Shown in pieces: positions 24,781 through 39,700 of a DNA stretch of 64,000 bases. Under the pieces are notes generated by a model. That model ran no database searches, was not told the origin of the DNA, and was given only the letters and a program-made list of their open reading frames with translations. How positions within the stretch are numbered: position 1 is the first letter of the stretch; every line of letters starts with the position of its first letter. Source of the DNA: Arctopsyche grandis. Its lineage: Eukaryota > Arthropoda > Insecta > Trichoptera > Hydropsychidae. The translations under genes were made by a program, and so were the position numbers. Location: assembly GCF_051622035.1 (NCBI RefSeq), contig NC_135355.1, positions 6,870,001-6,934,000 of the forward strand, written 5' to 3'.

Positions 24781-27700
24781 TTATTTATTTATTTATTTAT
24801 TTTAAACAGACCATTGTGGCATAACAGGAATTCCTAAAGCGCCACAATGGTCAAAAAATATAACACAAAAAAGAAAAAAAACAAAATAACAATTAAACAT
24901 AAACATAAATACATTCATACATAAACATAAAAAATAGCATTTAATAATAACAGATAAAGTAAAAATATCAAATAAAATATAGCATAAGGAATGCCTTGCA
25001 CCTACAGCCAGTTTCAATAAATATGTAAGAAACAACTACAAATACAAAACATCCCTGTAAGGCCCAAATATATATATATATATATATAGCCCCCAGGGCG
25101 CTGGTAACGTCGGTGATGCACAAAACGTATCACTTCGTAATTCATATGTAATTTATAATTCATGCATCAATTTCTTTCCGAAACCAGCCGTTTCGATTTC
25201 GATTCTGGATTCTAGAGGTGCACACACACACACACACGCATTCATTCATCATTTCGAACGAGTTGGATTGCTAAGTGTATACTGTGCCATTTTTTATTAC
25301 GATTAATATTACGTGCGCGTACGCCTGTAAATTACCTTATTATTTTTATATATATATTATACTTATATACATATGTATAACATATAAATTTATTTTTATT
25401 CGTGTTTCAATTCATTTTCGAAACCATCCGTTGAAATCAACGGGCACAACACTAGTACTCTAATATTTATTTATTAATGTACCCTACATATTTCGCTTTT
25501 CTTGATTGGTTTTAAGTTTTTTTGACGTCGCGCTGAAACGTTGTCTGCGCGAAAATGACGGGCAATTTTTTTATCAGCTTTGCTAAACAAAAATCGACTG
25601 CATATATAATATAAATTTAAAGCACAGTTAGGGGGAAGGAGAGTTGGGAGACATTTTAAATCTAAAAAAAATAGTTTGAGGGGTAAAATTTTCGGAAATG
25701 AGCTGCGAAGAGTGAAAAATGTTGGAACCGCTGTTTTAATTCGTATTTTATTTCCAGACTAATGAAATCGAATACAACCAATCCGACAACGCGAGCAAAT
25801 CCAGGAACAGAAATCGCAAAAGGATGCGTCAACCACGTTCCGTCAGCAGACCACGTCACGTAGAAGTCCTGTTGGTTGCCGATAGTTCCATGACTGAATT
25901 CCACCAAAAGGGAAACGTCGAGACGTATCTTTTAACCATTATGAACATGGTAAGAATCATATCACATTGTCCATCATTGCTTTAATTTTTTGTATTAACA
26001 CTATACTTTCTTTCAGGTGTCTTCTCTATACTTGGATCCAACCATAGGAAACTTCATAAACGTCGTAGTAGTCAAGATCATTCTGCTCGAGGACCAGCAC
26101 GCCGGTCCACAGTTGAACATCACCACCAACGCCGACACAACCCTGGCGAACTTCTGCCGGTGGCAACGAGATCTGAATCCAGCAGATGACAGCCATCCCA
26201 ACCACCACGACGTGGCCATCCTGATCACCAGGAAGGACATCTGTGCCAGGCAGAATGTCCCTTGTAGGTATGACTGCTTCTTAAAACAAATCTCCCGAAA
26301 ATCACTCCAGCTCCCTTCCTGCGAAACTGCATCTCCGTCGACTGCATCTCGGAATGCATCTCGCGTTTCGTTCTCGTCTCGTCCCCGAGACAATTGCGGA
26401 TCGTTCTCGGCTGATGGGCAAAAACAAAAAAGGCAACAAAACGCAAACATGGCGGCCAGACTTGTAATTAATGGGGCAGGCTCGTCCCAACGAGCATTCC
26501 ACACCGTACGTATCGTATCGTCTTCCCGTTTATCCTTAAACTTGATCTGATGCCGCAATATATATGGCACACTGACCAACACTAAACCTGTCCTCTCGCG
26601 TTGATTGCGCCAATCTATATTATATCGATGCCCTTACGAAGAGTCAAAATTCGTGGGAACTCGGCTGATGTACCGTCTCGTGTTCGCATTGTTATATGAG
26701 CAGGCTCGGGATTGTTTTGAAGTCGATGGATAATCGTATATTGCTGGGGTCGAGTCACTTGACGGCAATATTGGAAAATACGAAAAAGCAAAAATTTATC
26801 AAGTTCGACGTAGGTATTCTTGAAACTGAGACCTTTAAATCTCAAACAATTTTTGTAGATAGGTATTACATATATGTATGTATGTATTTTTGTACACAGT
26901 TCGCTTAGAGAGTGACTGATGTAAATTTTATTTTTTTATATACTTTTTGTTGTTCATAATACATCTTAGGCCCATTACAATAGTGGCTGATATAGTGGTA
27001 ATTTTATATTTACAAATTTGACATTATTGCACATGCGTATGAGTAATTGAAATTCTATCGCTAATCAATAATCTTAACAGTATTAATTTTATTTGGAATT
27101 TTGTGACAGAAGAACAGCTCACTTGACAATTCTTTCAAATAAACGAATATTTTACTAGTATTGATAAAACATATAAGTCCTCTTTTCGACTTTGCCTACA
27201 GTGCATTTTAAATAAAGTAAAAAATAATCAAATTAAAAAAAAATTCATACAAAGTGACATCTTTTGCGGTCCAAAATGATATACTTCATCATCAAGTCTT
27301 CAAGTACTTCATATATGTATTATACATGTGTATGTCAAAATCCAACAAAGAATCTACGTAAATACGTACTCGCTGGATATCATATTTTATCATGAACAAC
27401 AAAATAATTCTGTAAAAAATTTAGCCTGCAGCGCAACCAAAATGTATTGAAATAGATTATGAAATGTAAATAATATAAACATTAAGGGTAATCAAAAAAT
27501 AATTTTGCCTGCGGCGCATGTCTTTTCTGTAGCAGTTATTTAATATGTCAAAAATTTAAAGACATCGGTCCGTCCTTCCGTAATATTTCCTATTTTTATT
27601 AACTCTTTGGCTCCTTTTAGAGTATTATTTTTAAATAAAATGAAAATACCCTACTGGCAGCTAAGCAAAGCTGAACGACAAAAAGAGAGATAATTTCACC

Positions 27701-30700
27701 GCATGCAACTGATATATATATTATATTATATACATATATATACATAGTATCGTTTACCATACATACATTCTTTTTGATTTTTCGACTTAAGATCTTTCGA
27801 TTTTCGATCTTTGCTTTACGATATTTGTTTTTAAGAACTTTCGACCTTTCGATGCCATGATGTAGACCCAAAAATACCCACATATATATAAACTATCTAT
27901 GTATATCAGTTCAAATGCAGCCCGCGGATGAAACATATTCCAAATGAGCCTTCGGGCTACCTATGTAAAATTGGACAACCCTGTAGTACGTAGAAGATAG
28001 ATATCGTTACTACAAAATCTCTAAAACAGTAAAATGCAATGGTTTAACAATTTCTCACTCCACCCTGTGACATTCTTGTCGCGAATATCTCAGTCGACAA
28101 ACTAAATATAGAAGAAATTCAGAAGAATTGTAAACCGTGTGACAGAAACGTTTCTAGCAATTTGAGTAGCGCATATTAAAAGTGTGGGCATTTGAGATAA
28201 GATCAAGTTCGCTGACCATCGCGGTGCATACGCTCACGCGTCGAATTCGCTTTGCGGCGAATTCGCACAATTCGGCGACATGCCGGCATGTGGTATGAAT
28301 GACGTTATTATGCAACATTATTGAAGTGCATCGGGTGCGCCCTTCGTATGTGCAATTATGCAGACAGACATACAGACGAACGCCGATGACCCGTAACACT
28401 TTCTTGTCTCTGTACAACCGATACGAGTATGCACATTGGTAATGTTTCGTCCATTACGTACTCTGAGATGCGGCATTATGCAAACATGCTTATCAAGATA
28501 CATACATAGATCACAACTAATAAAGATGCTGCTCATCGTTTCATTACTCAAAGCTTTAGTATAAGTGTAATATAATATAATATATCAAGCATTATATATG
28601 AAATTATATCGTTTACGAATTAAATTCCAACGATTCAAATTGCATCATATAGTATTATGCTCAGCATTTTAAACGCCTTATTATAATATACTGTTTGCTA
28701 AAGCTGCGCCATTTAAAAATCGAACACTTTTTGTTTCGACCAGAAAAAATGGTGTTGAAATCGATTTTTTAGAAAAATAAAAATTTGTTAAATATTTCGA
28801 TCTCATATAGGTATCTTCCGAGAACTAGTAAATATTTATGAAAATCTTTTATATAGTATTTAATCTTTTTTTATTTATTAGGGAAAATGCCTTTAAAATG
28901 TAATAAATTATTTATGTATATATGTACGTTCGTGTCATTTTATTTTTATTTACATTGTATTAAAATACTAATCTCTTCACGGGTCAGAGCTATCGGTTCT
29001 CAGATCAATTGATTTGTTGCATTTATTTACATTTTAGCACACCCGAAACTAGAATTTCGCTTTCGAAAGAATGCCATTATGCAGATGCGAATTTAAGCAC
29101 TCATAATACAATACACGTCTATGTATATATTATATTGAATAAAATAAAATTGAATTATTCGGCACATAAATATTATTAAACTCTTATATTATAACATAAA
29201 AGTAATATTTTTATATAAAGTTAGTCGTAATTCGTCGTCTTATTATAATATAGTAAAAATTTTCTTGAAAAATTACCGTGTTCATTCAGGAATATAACAA
29301 TTTTTTTTTGTACAAATCCACTATTTTTTTTCATATCATAAAGGCGTGTTTTATATCTCGATTCGCACCAGTAAAAGGGACGTATTTTCTTTCTTTGTCA
29401 TTTACATTTATTAGAGTAACATTGTGGATATATTTCATATACATTAAAACCACACTTCTAAAGCATTTCTTTTAAACTGTCCAACACTGTTTAGACCCAA
29501 CTCTAAATAAAAATATAATTTTATCTCCATAATCAACAAAGCCCAAAATTGTACTTTTTTTAACTCTAAGTCCAACGGCGACTTCTTACAGTCTTATATC
29601 AGTTGTCTATCCCAACAATATTTTACATCCTCTCCACTTTTATCGGGGACGATTTAACGGTACATTTAGAAAAATAGCTATGCTCCGTAGTACGAATCAT
29701 TTGTACATTAGAATAAAAGATATTGCGCATTTAAAATATATTTCTGTTAAATAAAAAAATTACATTGAACAATATTTTATTTGTAGGATGAAATAACAAA
29801 AATGTTTCGATCATTTATTTGACAGTTAAAATGTGCACAGCTAAAAAACATGAAATGATAAATGAAAATTATAATGCTTGGCAATTATAACGCTCGAGAG
29901 ACATAGCAACATCGGAAAGGTGAATATATGTATGCGAGATGCTTGGGTCTACGTGACGAGCCAGAATGTTAAATTACAGAAAACACAAATATCGGAAGGC
30001 AAAGATCGAAAATCGAAAGATCTTAAGTCGAAAGATCAAAAAAAAAATGGTGCATGGTAAACGGTACATACTCACTTAATTTGCGCGAGCAGGGTACAAC
30101 AGGAACAAGAGGAACAGGCTTTTCCTCCCGTATTCTGCGCGCGCACATTAATACGGGAAAAAAGCCTGTTCCTCTTGTTCCTGTTGTATCCTTCTCGTGC
30201 AAATTAAGTGAGTATGTATGCGAGTATGTACCGTTTACCATGCACCCTTTTTTTTTGATCTTTCGACTTAAGATCTTTCGATTTTCGATCTTTGCCTTCC
30301 GATATTTGTGTTTTCTGTAATTTAACATTCTGGCTCGTCACGGAGACCGGAGATGCTTATATAGGATGCGTTAATGCGCATTTCATTCATTTTAGGTTGC
30401 TTTATATTTTTCCGTTGTAAACCTAACTTATCAAATGCCCGCATTTGATATTAAAATGCTGACCTAAATAAAACAATGCATTCGTAGTTTTTCAAATGCT
30501 CGTGTTTTTATTTATTTATTAAAGGATTTTAGTTTTATTTCTTTTTTTTTTTTTTTTGGTGTACAAATATTATATTAAAGAAACATACATTTGTATGTAT
30601 TCTTTTGATTATAATCAAATCATAATATTTTTTTTTTTTGCTGCTTTTTTTTATTAATATATAAGAAAATATTTTTAAATTGTACGTTTATATTTTTTAA

Positions 30701-33700
30701 CTTACATAAATTTTATGAAATGCTTACAATAAATGCGCATTCGTTTTATAAAATGCGTATTTAAATTGTCCCCCTTTTTATCTCCATACATATGTGTGTA
30801 TATTCACAAAATCAAAAATGATGAGGGCTGCCCCTTAACGGTGCTCGGCCTCTATTTCAGCCCTGAAAAGAAAATATATGACTAAGGCTTAATTAAAAAT
30901 GCATAGGATTATCTAATTTATGATATCGATTCGTGGCGTGCAGCGCGCATCAGCATAAACATACCAAATTTTGATCGCTTTGGACCAAATCCAACATGGC
31001 GCCACCGGAGCTCATTTATCGCGCGAAACTACAACCCGTTAAAAACGATCGTAAAATGTAATAAAAGCCGTGGCGAAAAAAAAAGCTTTCAGACATGAAA
31101 CGACAGACGGTCTCCGAAGGCCCCTCGTTATGGATTTCCCCGATAAATAAAATATACATACACAAGTTCGACTGAAACGAGCGCGGCTCGAGTGTGTTTT
31201 TCTTTGAATTTTAATAATCGTCGCGAAAGATTATTCTCTCGGGATTTATGGATTGTATTTATAAACACATACCGTGAGGATTTATAAAGCGGGCAAATGT
31301 CAAACAAAGAGACGAGTATTTAATTTTATACGATATTTTTCCGGCACGCCGTATCGATACAATACCGTTTTGTTTGTTTTATCAAGACGAAGTATTTATA
31401 TTCGCGTCGGGAAGATTTTATCTAAAATTACAGCGTGAAGAATTACAATGTGAGGGAAATAAATCAACGCCTCAGTTCGTAGAAACTACGAGGAAACTAT
31501 CCGGAGGAAAATCTTCTCGGCCCTTATTTTTCTTTGTGTTTTTAAATTTTGACTCTTAAAAAATATGTATCGTTATATTTGACAAATGTATATTTTTCGT
31601 GCGATGCATGGCGTTTGACATTTGAAGGAAAAATCTGGAATACATCACGTAGTTGTATTATTTGTCGGAAAATATTTGCTCGTTAATCGAGTCTTAGAAA
31701 CCTTGGATATTAAATGGAGATAAATAAACATAAAGAGAGGTATATTTTTATTTGTTTATATAGATTGTTTACTTAATAGTTTGTTGAAATAAAAAGGGAC
31801 GTCGCTTGCATTTGTTATTTATCAGAAGAGGCAAATCATCAAACCTTGTAAAGTTGATGATTTCATTATTGCCTAGTAAAGAATTTACATTTTTAGTGTT
31901 GCGCATTTTTGCAATTTGATTTATCGCTTGATTTTGTAAAAAATTAAATTTTTTTATGCAATATTTCGCTTGAAAGTCTCACGTTTTTATTATTGTCTAA
32001 CATAATTCAATCTTACGCAGATAAATATAGAAGAGCGTCAACTGGCACATTACATCGAAATGCAAATAATAATACACTAAGGCAGAGGTTGAAAACATTG
32101 TCATTTATTCTTACAAATTTTTAAAAATAACATTCTCATAAATTATTCAATTTATGGAAATTAAATGTTACGTATAAAATATTATATACTAGTGGTTTTA
32201 CCCGGCTTCGCTCGATATTCATAATATATACCGCTTAAACATTCATTTTTTTTGTTATTAAATTTATTTGATTCGAAAAAAAATATATTTAACGACAGTT
32301 AATCAGAAATGAATTACACACTCACAACGAATGGTTTTTTTTTCATATATAAGGGAACCGGAACTAAAAATAAATCCAGATTCAGAACTGAAACAGGGAT
32401 CCAGAACATGAAATGAAAAAAGATTCCGGATCCGAAAATGAAAAAAGAATCGGGATCGGAAACTGAAAAAGGAATCTGGATCCGAAACTGAAACAGGAAT
32501 CCGGATCGGGAACTAAAATCGGGATTGGCATTCGGAACTAAAATCGATATCGATATCGTTGTCATAGAAAATTTGATATTTTCGATAACGTTGCGGATTT
32601 TACCACCCAAACCTTACATACAAAGTCTCTTTCGAAATTATATATATAGGTATATTAGATTATACATTGATTTCAAATTGTTTTATAAAGTCTATGAAAT
32701 GAAATTTCTGAGACTTAAATTACACTGTTCGACAAATGACGACTTTTTTTGGTTCAGAGACGAGATATGACTTTTCTTAAAGATCTATGCCCAGTAAACA
32801 CGAATCTGGTAATAAAAAATGTTGATTGGCTCGAGATTCGGAGATATGTGTTTTTTAAATCGCGCGATTTTTCTATATCTTGGTATTGTTCGGTCGATGT
32901 CTCAAAATTTGTCAATTTTTTGCTCAAAATGAATATTGGAATCTATAGTCGGGTATATTATCTTTCATTTGTAGTACTTTTTAGCTTTCAAATCTCTCTA
33001 AGTAGTCGTCCAGTTCAAATCAAAAGTCAAAAGTACGTATTTTCACTTGGGATTTTTTCCAACTGCTAATACTATTTTATACTGAGATTTTTCTGTTGAA
33101 ACATTTTTATTGGGATAGTGTTCTAGCCACATTTTTTTTTTTGTTTTCGTTTAAAAGGGTTAATTGGAAGTGTGCTGAATTTTAAATTGGTAAAATTGCG
33201 AGTTAACATCTCGTACTATTATTTACTTGTATTTACACGAATCTGAATTGAATTAATAGGGATAATATATTAAATTGTCTTTATATTAGAATTAAATGAA
33301 ATTCCACTTAGAAAAATCATATTTCGACTACTTTTGATTTGAAAGATTTGAAAGCTGAAAAGTACTACAAATGAAATATAAAATACCCGACTATAGATTC
33401 CAATATTCATTTTGAACAGGAAATTGACAGATTTTGAGACATCGACCGAACAACACCAAAATATAGAAAAACCGCGTGATATTAAAAAAACATATACATA
33501 CATATCTCCAAATCTCGAGCCAATCAACATTTTTTATTACCAGTTTACGGGGGGGCATAGATCTATAATAAAAGTCATGTCTCGTCTCTGAACCATTTTT
33601 CGTGTCGAACAGTGCTATTTACATATAGAATGATTTTCAAAGCTAATTTAGCACACTAAAGTAAATGTTTTTAACTCAATAATTTAAGCAAAATATTAAA

Positions 33701-36700
33701 CATCTAGTTAAAAAAAAAGTTGTTCATATCTGCCCAATTCTCTAAAAAAAAACAACAACAGTAAGTTATTGCATTTTCGAACGAAAACTATCTCCAAGAT
33801 TTATTGCAGTAATTTTACCAAGATTTATCACATAGAATTAGGCTAAAAACAATTCCGAGTAGTTTATCAATTGAAAGCCTTTTCGCACTTGAGAGCTTTT
33901 CATAAACTTTTTACGGCGACTCGACCTTGAGCTTCAGACCAGCATTGAAACACTTTAGAGATGACGAGTGATGGATTGTCGAATTGGGTTAGCCATGAAG
34001 ATGGAAGCGTCCACCAGACGTGCATTGAAATAGGTCATGAGCTCGCACATGACCCGTGACTCAGATTCGCCATCGGGAAATAATAATCGATAAGAGCTCG
34101 AAGGACGCCACGCTCCCACTGGATTAAACTCTGAATATCATCGTTTTCCATTCAACTCAGAGTTTCGCAAATACCGATTGTAATCTGGAGAGTGCTTTGT
34201 TTCGAATTAGGCAAAGGTCTGACATCACGTCTAGCTCTTGACATATTGCTCGCCTGACTCATCCCTGGAAATATGCGTACCTATACAATAGCTCGTTCAC
34301 CATTGTCTTTGATACGGTGTTGCGATTTTCCTCGTTGGAAAATTAGACACAACTTTCAGACAACGGGGAGATTTAGCCTGTGGTTCTGTTGTTTCAAAAG
34401 TTTTTTATTCGAAAAGTTAGTTAATTGTGTCTGAATAATAGACAATTAAGTGGGGGGGGGGGGTTGGTGCTTTAGGTCTAGCGGTGATTTACAATCCTTT
34501 CGATTGCCATTTGTATATGCCATATTCATTAGTTTTTCAGATCAAAAGACGCACACAATGCTTTTCACGTCTACTAATTTCCTTCTTTTTATATAAATAT
34601 ACTGATGGTTTTACCCGGCTTCGTTCGGTATTTGTAATATAAACAGCTTAAACATGGCAAAACAATGTAGTAATAGTAAACATTCTTTTTTTTTTATTAG
34701 ATTTATTTGAATCGAAAACATCGTCGTCATAGAAACTTTGATTTGTTTTCGATGCTCCCACCCAAACCTTTAAAACCTTACATATAAAGTCTCTTTCGAA
34801 ATTAAATATATACTAGATACAGAGTTGTCACGCGTATCATTATCATTTTTAAAAAATCAAAACAGAATTAATTTTTCATAAAAAAAATTAACTAATGTAA
34901 TATGTCAGTGGCGTCACTAGAGGCGGTGTCACCTAAAACACATTTTTTATTAATTATTAATATTTGTTAATTGTTATGACTTACGAGAAAGAATCGCCAA
35001 AAGCTATTGCGTGTCCGTCTGACTGAATCAGTTAACCTTCTTACCTTTAGGTATATACACAGATTTCTCTGGAATTCGAACAAAATCCAATTATGGTTCA
35101 TATTTGATGCTATATATGTATAGCTGGCGGATTTCACGGTAGTTGTATAAATACAGAAAGCTGTATATATACAGAAAGCTGTATATATACAGAAAGCTGT
35201 ATATATACAGAAAGCTGTATATATACAGAAAGCTTTATATATACAGAAAGCTGTATATATACAAAAGCTGTATACATATATATACAGAAATTGCAATGAG
35301 GCATGTAGCCACCCAAGGACCGTCATACAACGAATATATCGAATTAACGTTTTTCAATTTGAACAATTTGGTTTCACCCCAAAAATTGTGTCACCTGGTG
35401 TAGACCGCATTACCTGCTAGTGCGGGCCTAGTGACGCTACTGAATATGTTTGAGGGGATATTTTATTAACGTAGCAAAAATCACGTCAAAAAGGTGACGT
35501 CCGTCTCTTCTGATACAGTTTTCAATCCTGGCTATCTTTTGTTCTCAACGTTCGTGTAGCGCCTTATGATTTTTTCCATTAGTTCCATTGCTACTGAATA
35601 CAACATGGCGATCCATTAGAAGATGAATAGCTGTACCCCTATCTGTACGCAACTCTCTCTTCCAGGAGTACTTACCCATCAACAGTGACTCCCTAACACT
35701 ATGTATGTGCCGCCCTTAGGCATAGTTCAAAATGAACGCCCTCTTAACCCTAATCCGGATAAGATGGGTTCAAAGGAACCATTCGCCTCTTAAAATTTAC
35801 TCAATTATTATAGAAAAAAATTGGTTAAAATCCTTCTTCTACTTCGTCTATTGACTAATTATCTTATTTATTTATTATAATAAAACATTTTTAGACTAAT
35901 ATGTACGTTCGTCAGAAAACACCGGATACAAGGGTTCATTGGACCCAATTGCCTAAGGCAATTACTATGAGGCTATTCATTTTCAAAGTGCTGCTGCATT
36001 TTATTACATTCAATGCTATAAATAGTAAATGTAAATGAGAAAAAAAACACAAAATTATTTCTGTTTGAGACATTTGGCATAAAGTAAACGGTATATATTA
36101 TAAGATAATATTTATTTATCCAAAGATAATTTTATATTCGATCATCATTCATTCCATTCATCTAATTATGAGTCGTAATGAGTTTTTGAATGTCCATTGC
36201 GACAACATGTTATAAAAAACCCGGTAAGTATGGAATAAAATTTCATTATTTCAAGTATACAATTTTACCACCAAACGACCGCATGCGGCTCGGTTTAAAA
36301 ACATTTAAAAATCAGACCGATATATGTATGTAAATACATATGCAAGAGTACAACGAACCAACTGCATCCGTTTATTTGTGTTAGAAAAATTGTAATATCC
36401 GTATTAGGGTTAAGAGATGTGGTTGAAACGTATATTTTTTTCATTATTATAATAACACAGATAAAGACTTTGAATAAAATGTTTAAATCATAATTTTATT
36501 CAGACACGCAAATATCTTGAAATCTATATTTGTAGTAATTAGGATGCAAATTATAAATAATTTGTTACCCGAGGGAAAAGGTAAATTTTCACATTATCTT
36601 AGGGCTCATGTCGCTATGAAAAATGAAATCAAATAAGTTATAATTTCTTATTATCAATATAAATTGTACAATATGCTTACAAAAAAGCTTCTGCAGCCGT

Positions 36701-39700
36701 ATATATACATATTTTATAAATACGTCTGAAAAGTATTTGTTGAGAGAAACGTATTTGTTGAGTCTAGGCAAGAGCGATTCTCGAATGATGAAAAGAGTAT
36801 TTCGATAATTATTTCATAAAACATATTACGAGGATTTTTTTATTAATAATGTATAACTGGATGCAAGAAAATAAATCATTATCAAATTAGTAATGGTCAT
36901 CTAAAACGGGCATTTCAACACAGTTTCAAATAAAAATCACAGGAGGCGCCACTGTATGCTTGTCTTAATTCATGAACTACATAGGTAATGAAATGATCAA
37001 TTTCATTGCTTTTCATGCCAGATCTTATACTGTTACGATATAATGATTGAGAAAGTGCAAAAAGCATTTCGTTTCCTATATAGGAAAGATTATGAGTATT
37101 ACCCATATCTCTACCCTACTCTTTTCCTTTTGGGCATGTTTGGGTATAATTCCCTTGAACTTCGTAGAAACTTCTCATTAATTCGTTTTGTTTTCCAGCT
37201 TCTACGTGGCAATACATCATGCCCGTCATTGCTGGAACAGTTGGGACTTTACGTCCATAATAATTATGTGCGTGGGAGACATCACCATTTGATGGTTGTA
37301 CCTCCTCCCCGCACAGTTCTTTATCGGATGGCTCCTATTTCAAGATCTATCCGAATTTTTAATGAAATCGTTGCTGCTGTACGTGATTGTGATATTTTCC
37401 ACCTCAGTAAACTTAGATTATCGAAGATTATTTCAACCTATTTTCCAGGTAGCCTGCGCTCATCATTATTTTCATAATTTAATGTAATGTATCAGTGAAA
37501 TTTTGATCTTCTCTCTTCCATTTGGGCTTCGTTGGGATGTTTTGTATTTGCGACTAGTTCTTATATTGGTACTGGCTATAGGTGCAAGACGTTCCCTACT
37601 TTGTATTTTATTCTTTGATGTTTTTACTTTATCTCCTGTTATTATAATATAGTATTGTTATTTATGATTACACTGTTCAACACGAAAAACTCGTTTATTC
37701 TATCGAGCTAAGCCAGTTATCAATAGAATTTTTGTTATTAATCCACAAGAATAGTCGAAATATGATTTTTCTACGTGGAATTTTATTTAATCCTCATATA
37801 AAGACAATTTAATATATTATCCCTATTAATTCATTTCAGATTCGTGTAAATACGAGTAAATACTAGTACGAGCTTTTAGCGCGAAATTTTACCGATTTAA
37901 AATTCAGCACACTTCCAATTCACTCTTTTAAACGAAAACAAAAAATAGTGTAGCCAGAACATTATCTCAATAAACATCTTTCAATAGAAAATACTCAATA
38001 TAAAATAGTATTAACAGTGCGAAAAAATCCCAAGTGAAAATACGTACTTTTGACTTTTGATTTGAACTGGACGACTACTTAAAGAGATTTGAAAGCTGAA
38101 AAAAATTACTACAAATGAAAGATAAAATACCCGACTATAGGTTCCAATATTCATTTTGAACAGGAAATTGACAGATTTTGAGACATCGACCGAACAACAC
38201 CAAGATATAGAAAAATCGCGCGATTTAAAAAACACATATGTATATCTCCGAATCTCGAGCCAATCAACATTTTGTATTACCAGATTCATGTTCACTGGGC
38301 ATAGATCTATGTATGATAAAAGTCATACCTTGTCTCTGAACCAAAAAAAAATTCGTCATTTGTCGAACAGTGTTATGTATAAATGAATTTTTTGTCTGCA
38401 TATATTTTTATTTTTCTCATCTTTCTGTATTTTTTCGACCATTGTGGCGCATTAGAGACTGCTGTAATGCCACAATGGTCCAAACATAAACTTAAATAAA
38501 TAAAATAATCCATCGCCATAGACTCCAAAAATAGAATACACTTGATAAATAGATACAGAAAAACATGATAAAATATAATTTTCGTTTCGCAATTAAAATA
38601 TATACATACTACATATATATAAACGCGTACACACATAACGCGATACTATCCACATTCATATATACATCGGTACAATGCATTGTTAAGCTACAACAATTCG
38701 AATCGCAAATCACGACGGAAAAACACTTAACACGTACTCGCAACGGTCCTGCACGATAAACGCGGAGGATTTTCCGAGCTTTTCCGGAGCTTTTTGTAGT
38801 CGCGTTTCGCTCTGAATAATATCAAATCGCACAAAAGTGAACTTTGTTCTCGTTGAATTTATTTCGGGTTTTCACATACGAGCACATATACATATACATA
38901 CATATATGTAGGTCGTGTATTGTTTACGCATGCAATTGGCTAGACGCGCCCGTATTATTACGCTACTTTCACACATCAAATGGCCGTTTATTTTCACACG
39001 ATACAGTTGACCTCCGACACCTTCGCCGACCAATAATAATAAAAATTTACACACCCAACAATATCGCAGAATTCATCTCCGATCGATTTATTATGCACGG
39101 CTCGCTGCAGCCCAACCGCAAACATACATACATACGTGGAAATGCATTCCGTAATAATTCTCCCGGAATCGACCATATTTCAATGTACATTCCGACGTGT
39201 GCCACTCCCGTGTCGTTTAGATGGATGCATGGATAGAGTTTCGACCTTTGAACTCTCATACATAGCTATAATACATACATTGTCCGACTTGGATATTATT
39301 AGAATCGTAGGCAATATCGGCTAAATGAGATGAATCAATTCATACCTAAATTTGATTAGTTTGTAAGCACTCAATAATTCTGAACATATCTAATACATAT
39401 TTATTAAAAACAACTTCATATACACTGACATTTTTCGCAATGCGTTCTAACTCACAGATTATATCTTAATAACTTTTCAAAAGTATACATTCATACATAT
39501 GTATGCATATATGCACATATATTTAAATTCAAAGCCTTGACCTCTCATTTTTTAAAGTATTAAATACTAGTTGTTTTCCCCGGCTTCGCTCAGTATTTGT
39601 AATATAAACAGCGTAAACATGGCGAATCTAATAGTAAATATTCATTTTTTTTTTATTAAATTTATTTTAATCGAAAAAAAAAATCGACTCATCGTCATAG

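Noticed and set aside
26268..26550. Continuation of the ADAMTS open frame beyond the donor at 26268
   Set aside because: Family similarity stops at the donor and resumes precisely at 41814; the extension is chance.
32749..33530. Frames of 86-106 aa on both arms of the CACTGTTC element
   Set aside because: They mirror each other because the element is palindromic and do not resemble a transposase.
35134..35403. Hexapeptide-repeat frames (YIYRKL and the opposite strand)
   Set aside because: Direct product of an 18-base tandem repeat.
37043..37477. 144-aa frame as a host gene
   Set aside because: Sequence fits the C-terminal region of non-LTR retrotransposon ORF2 and is followed by that element's 3' UTR.
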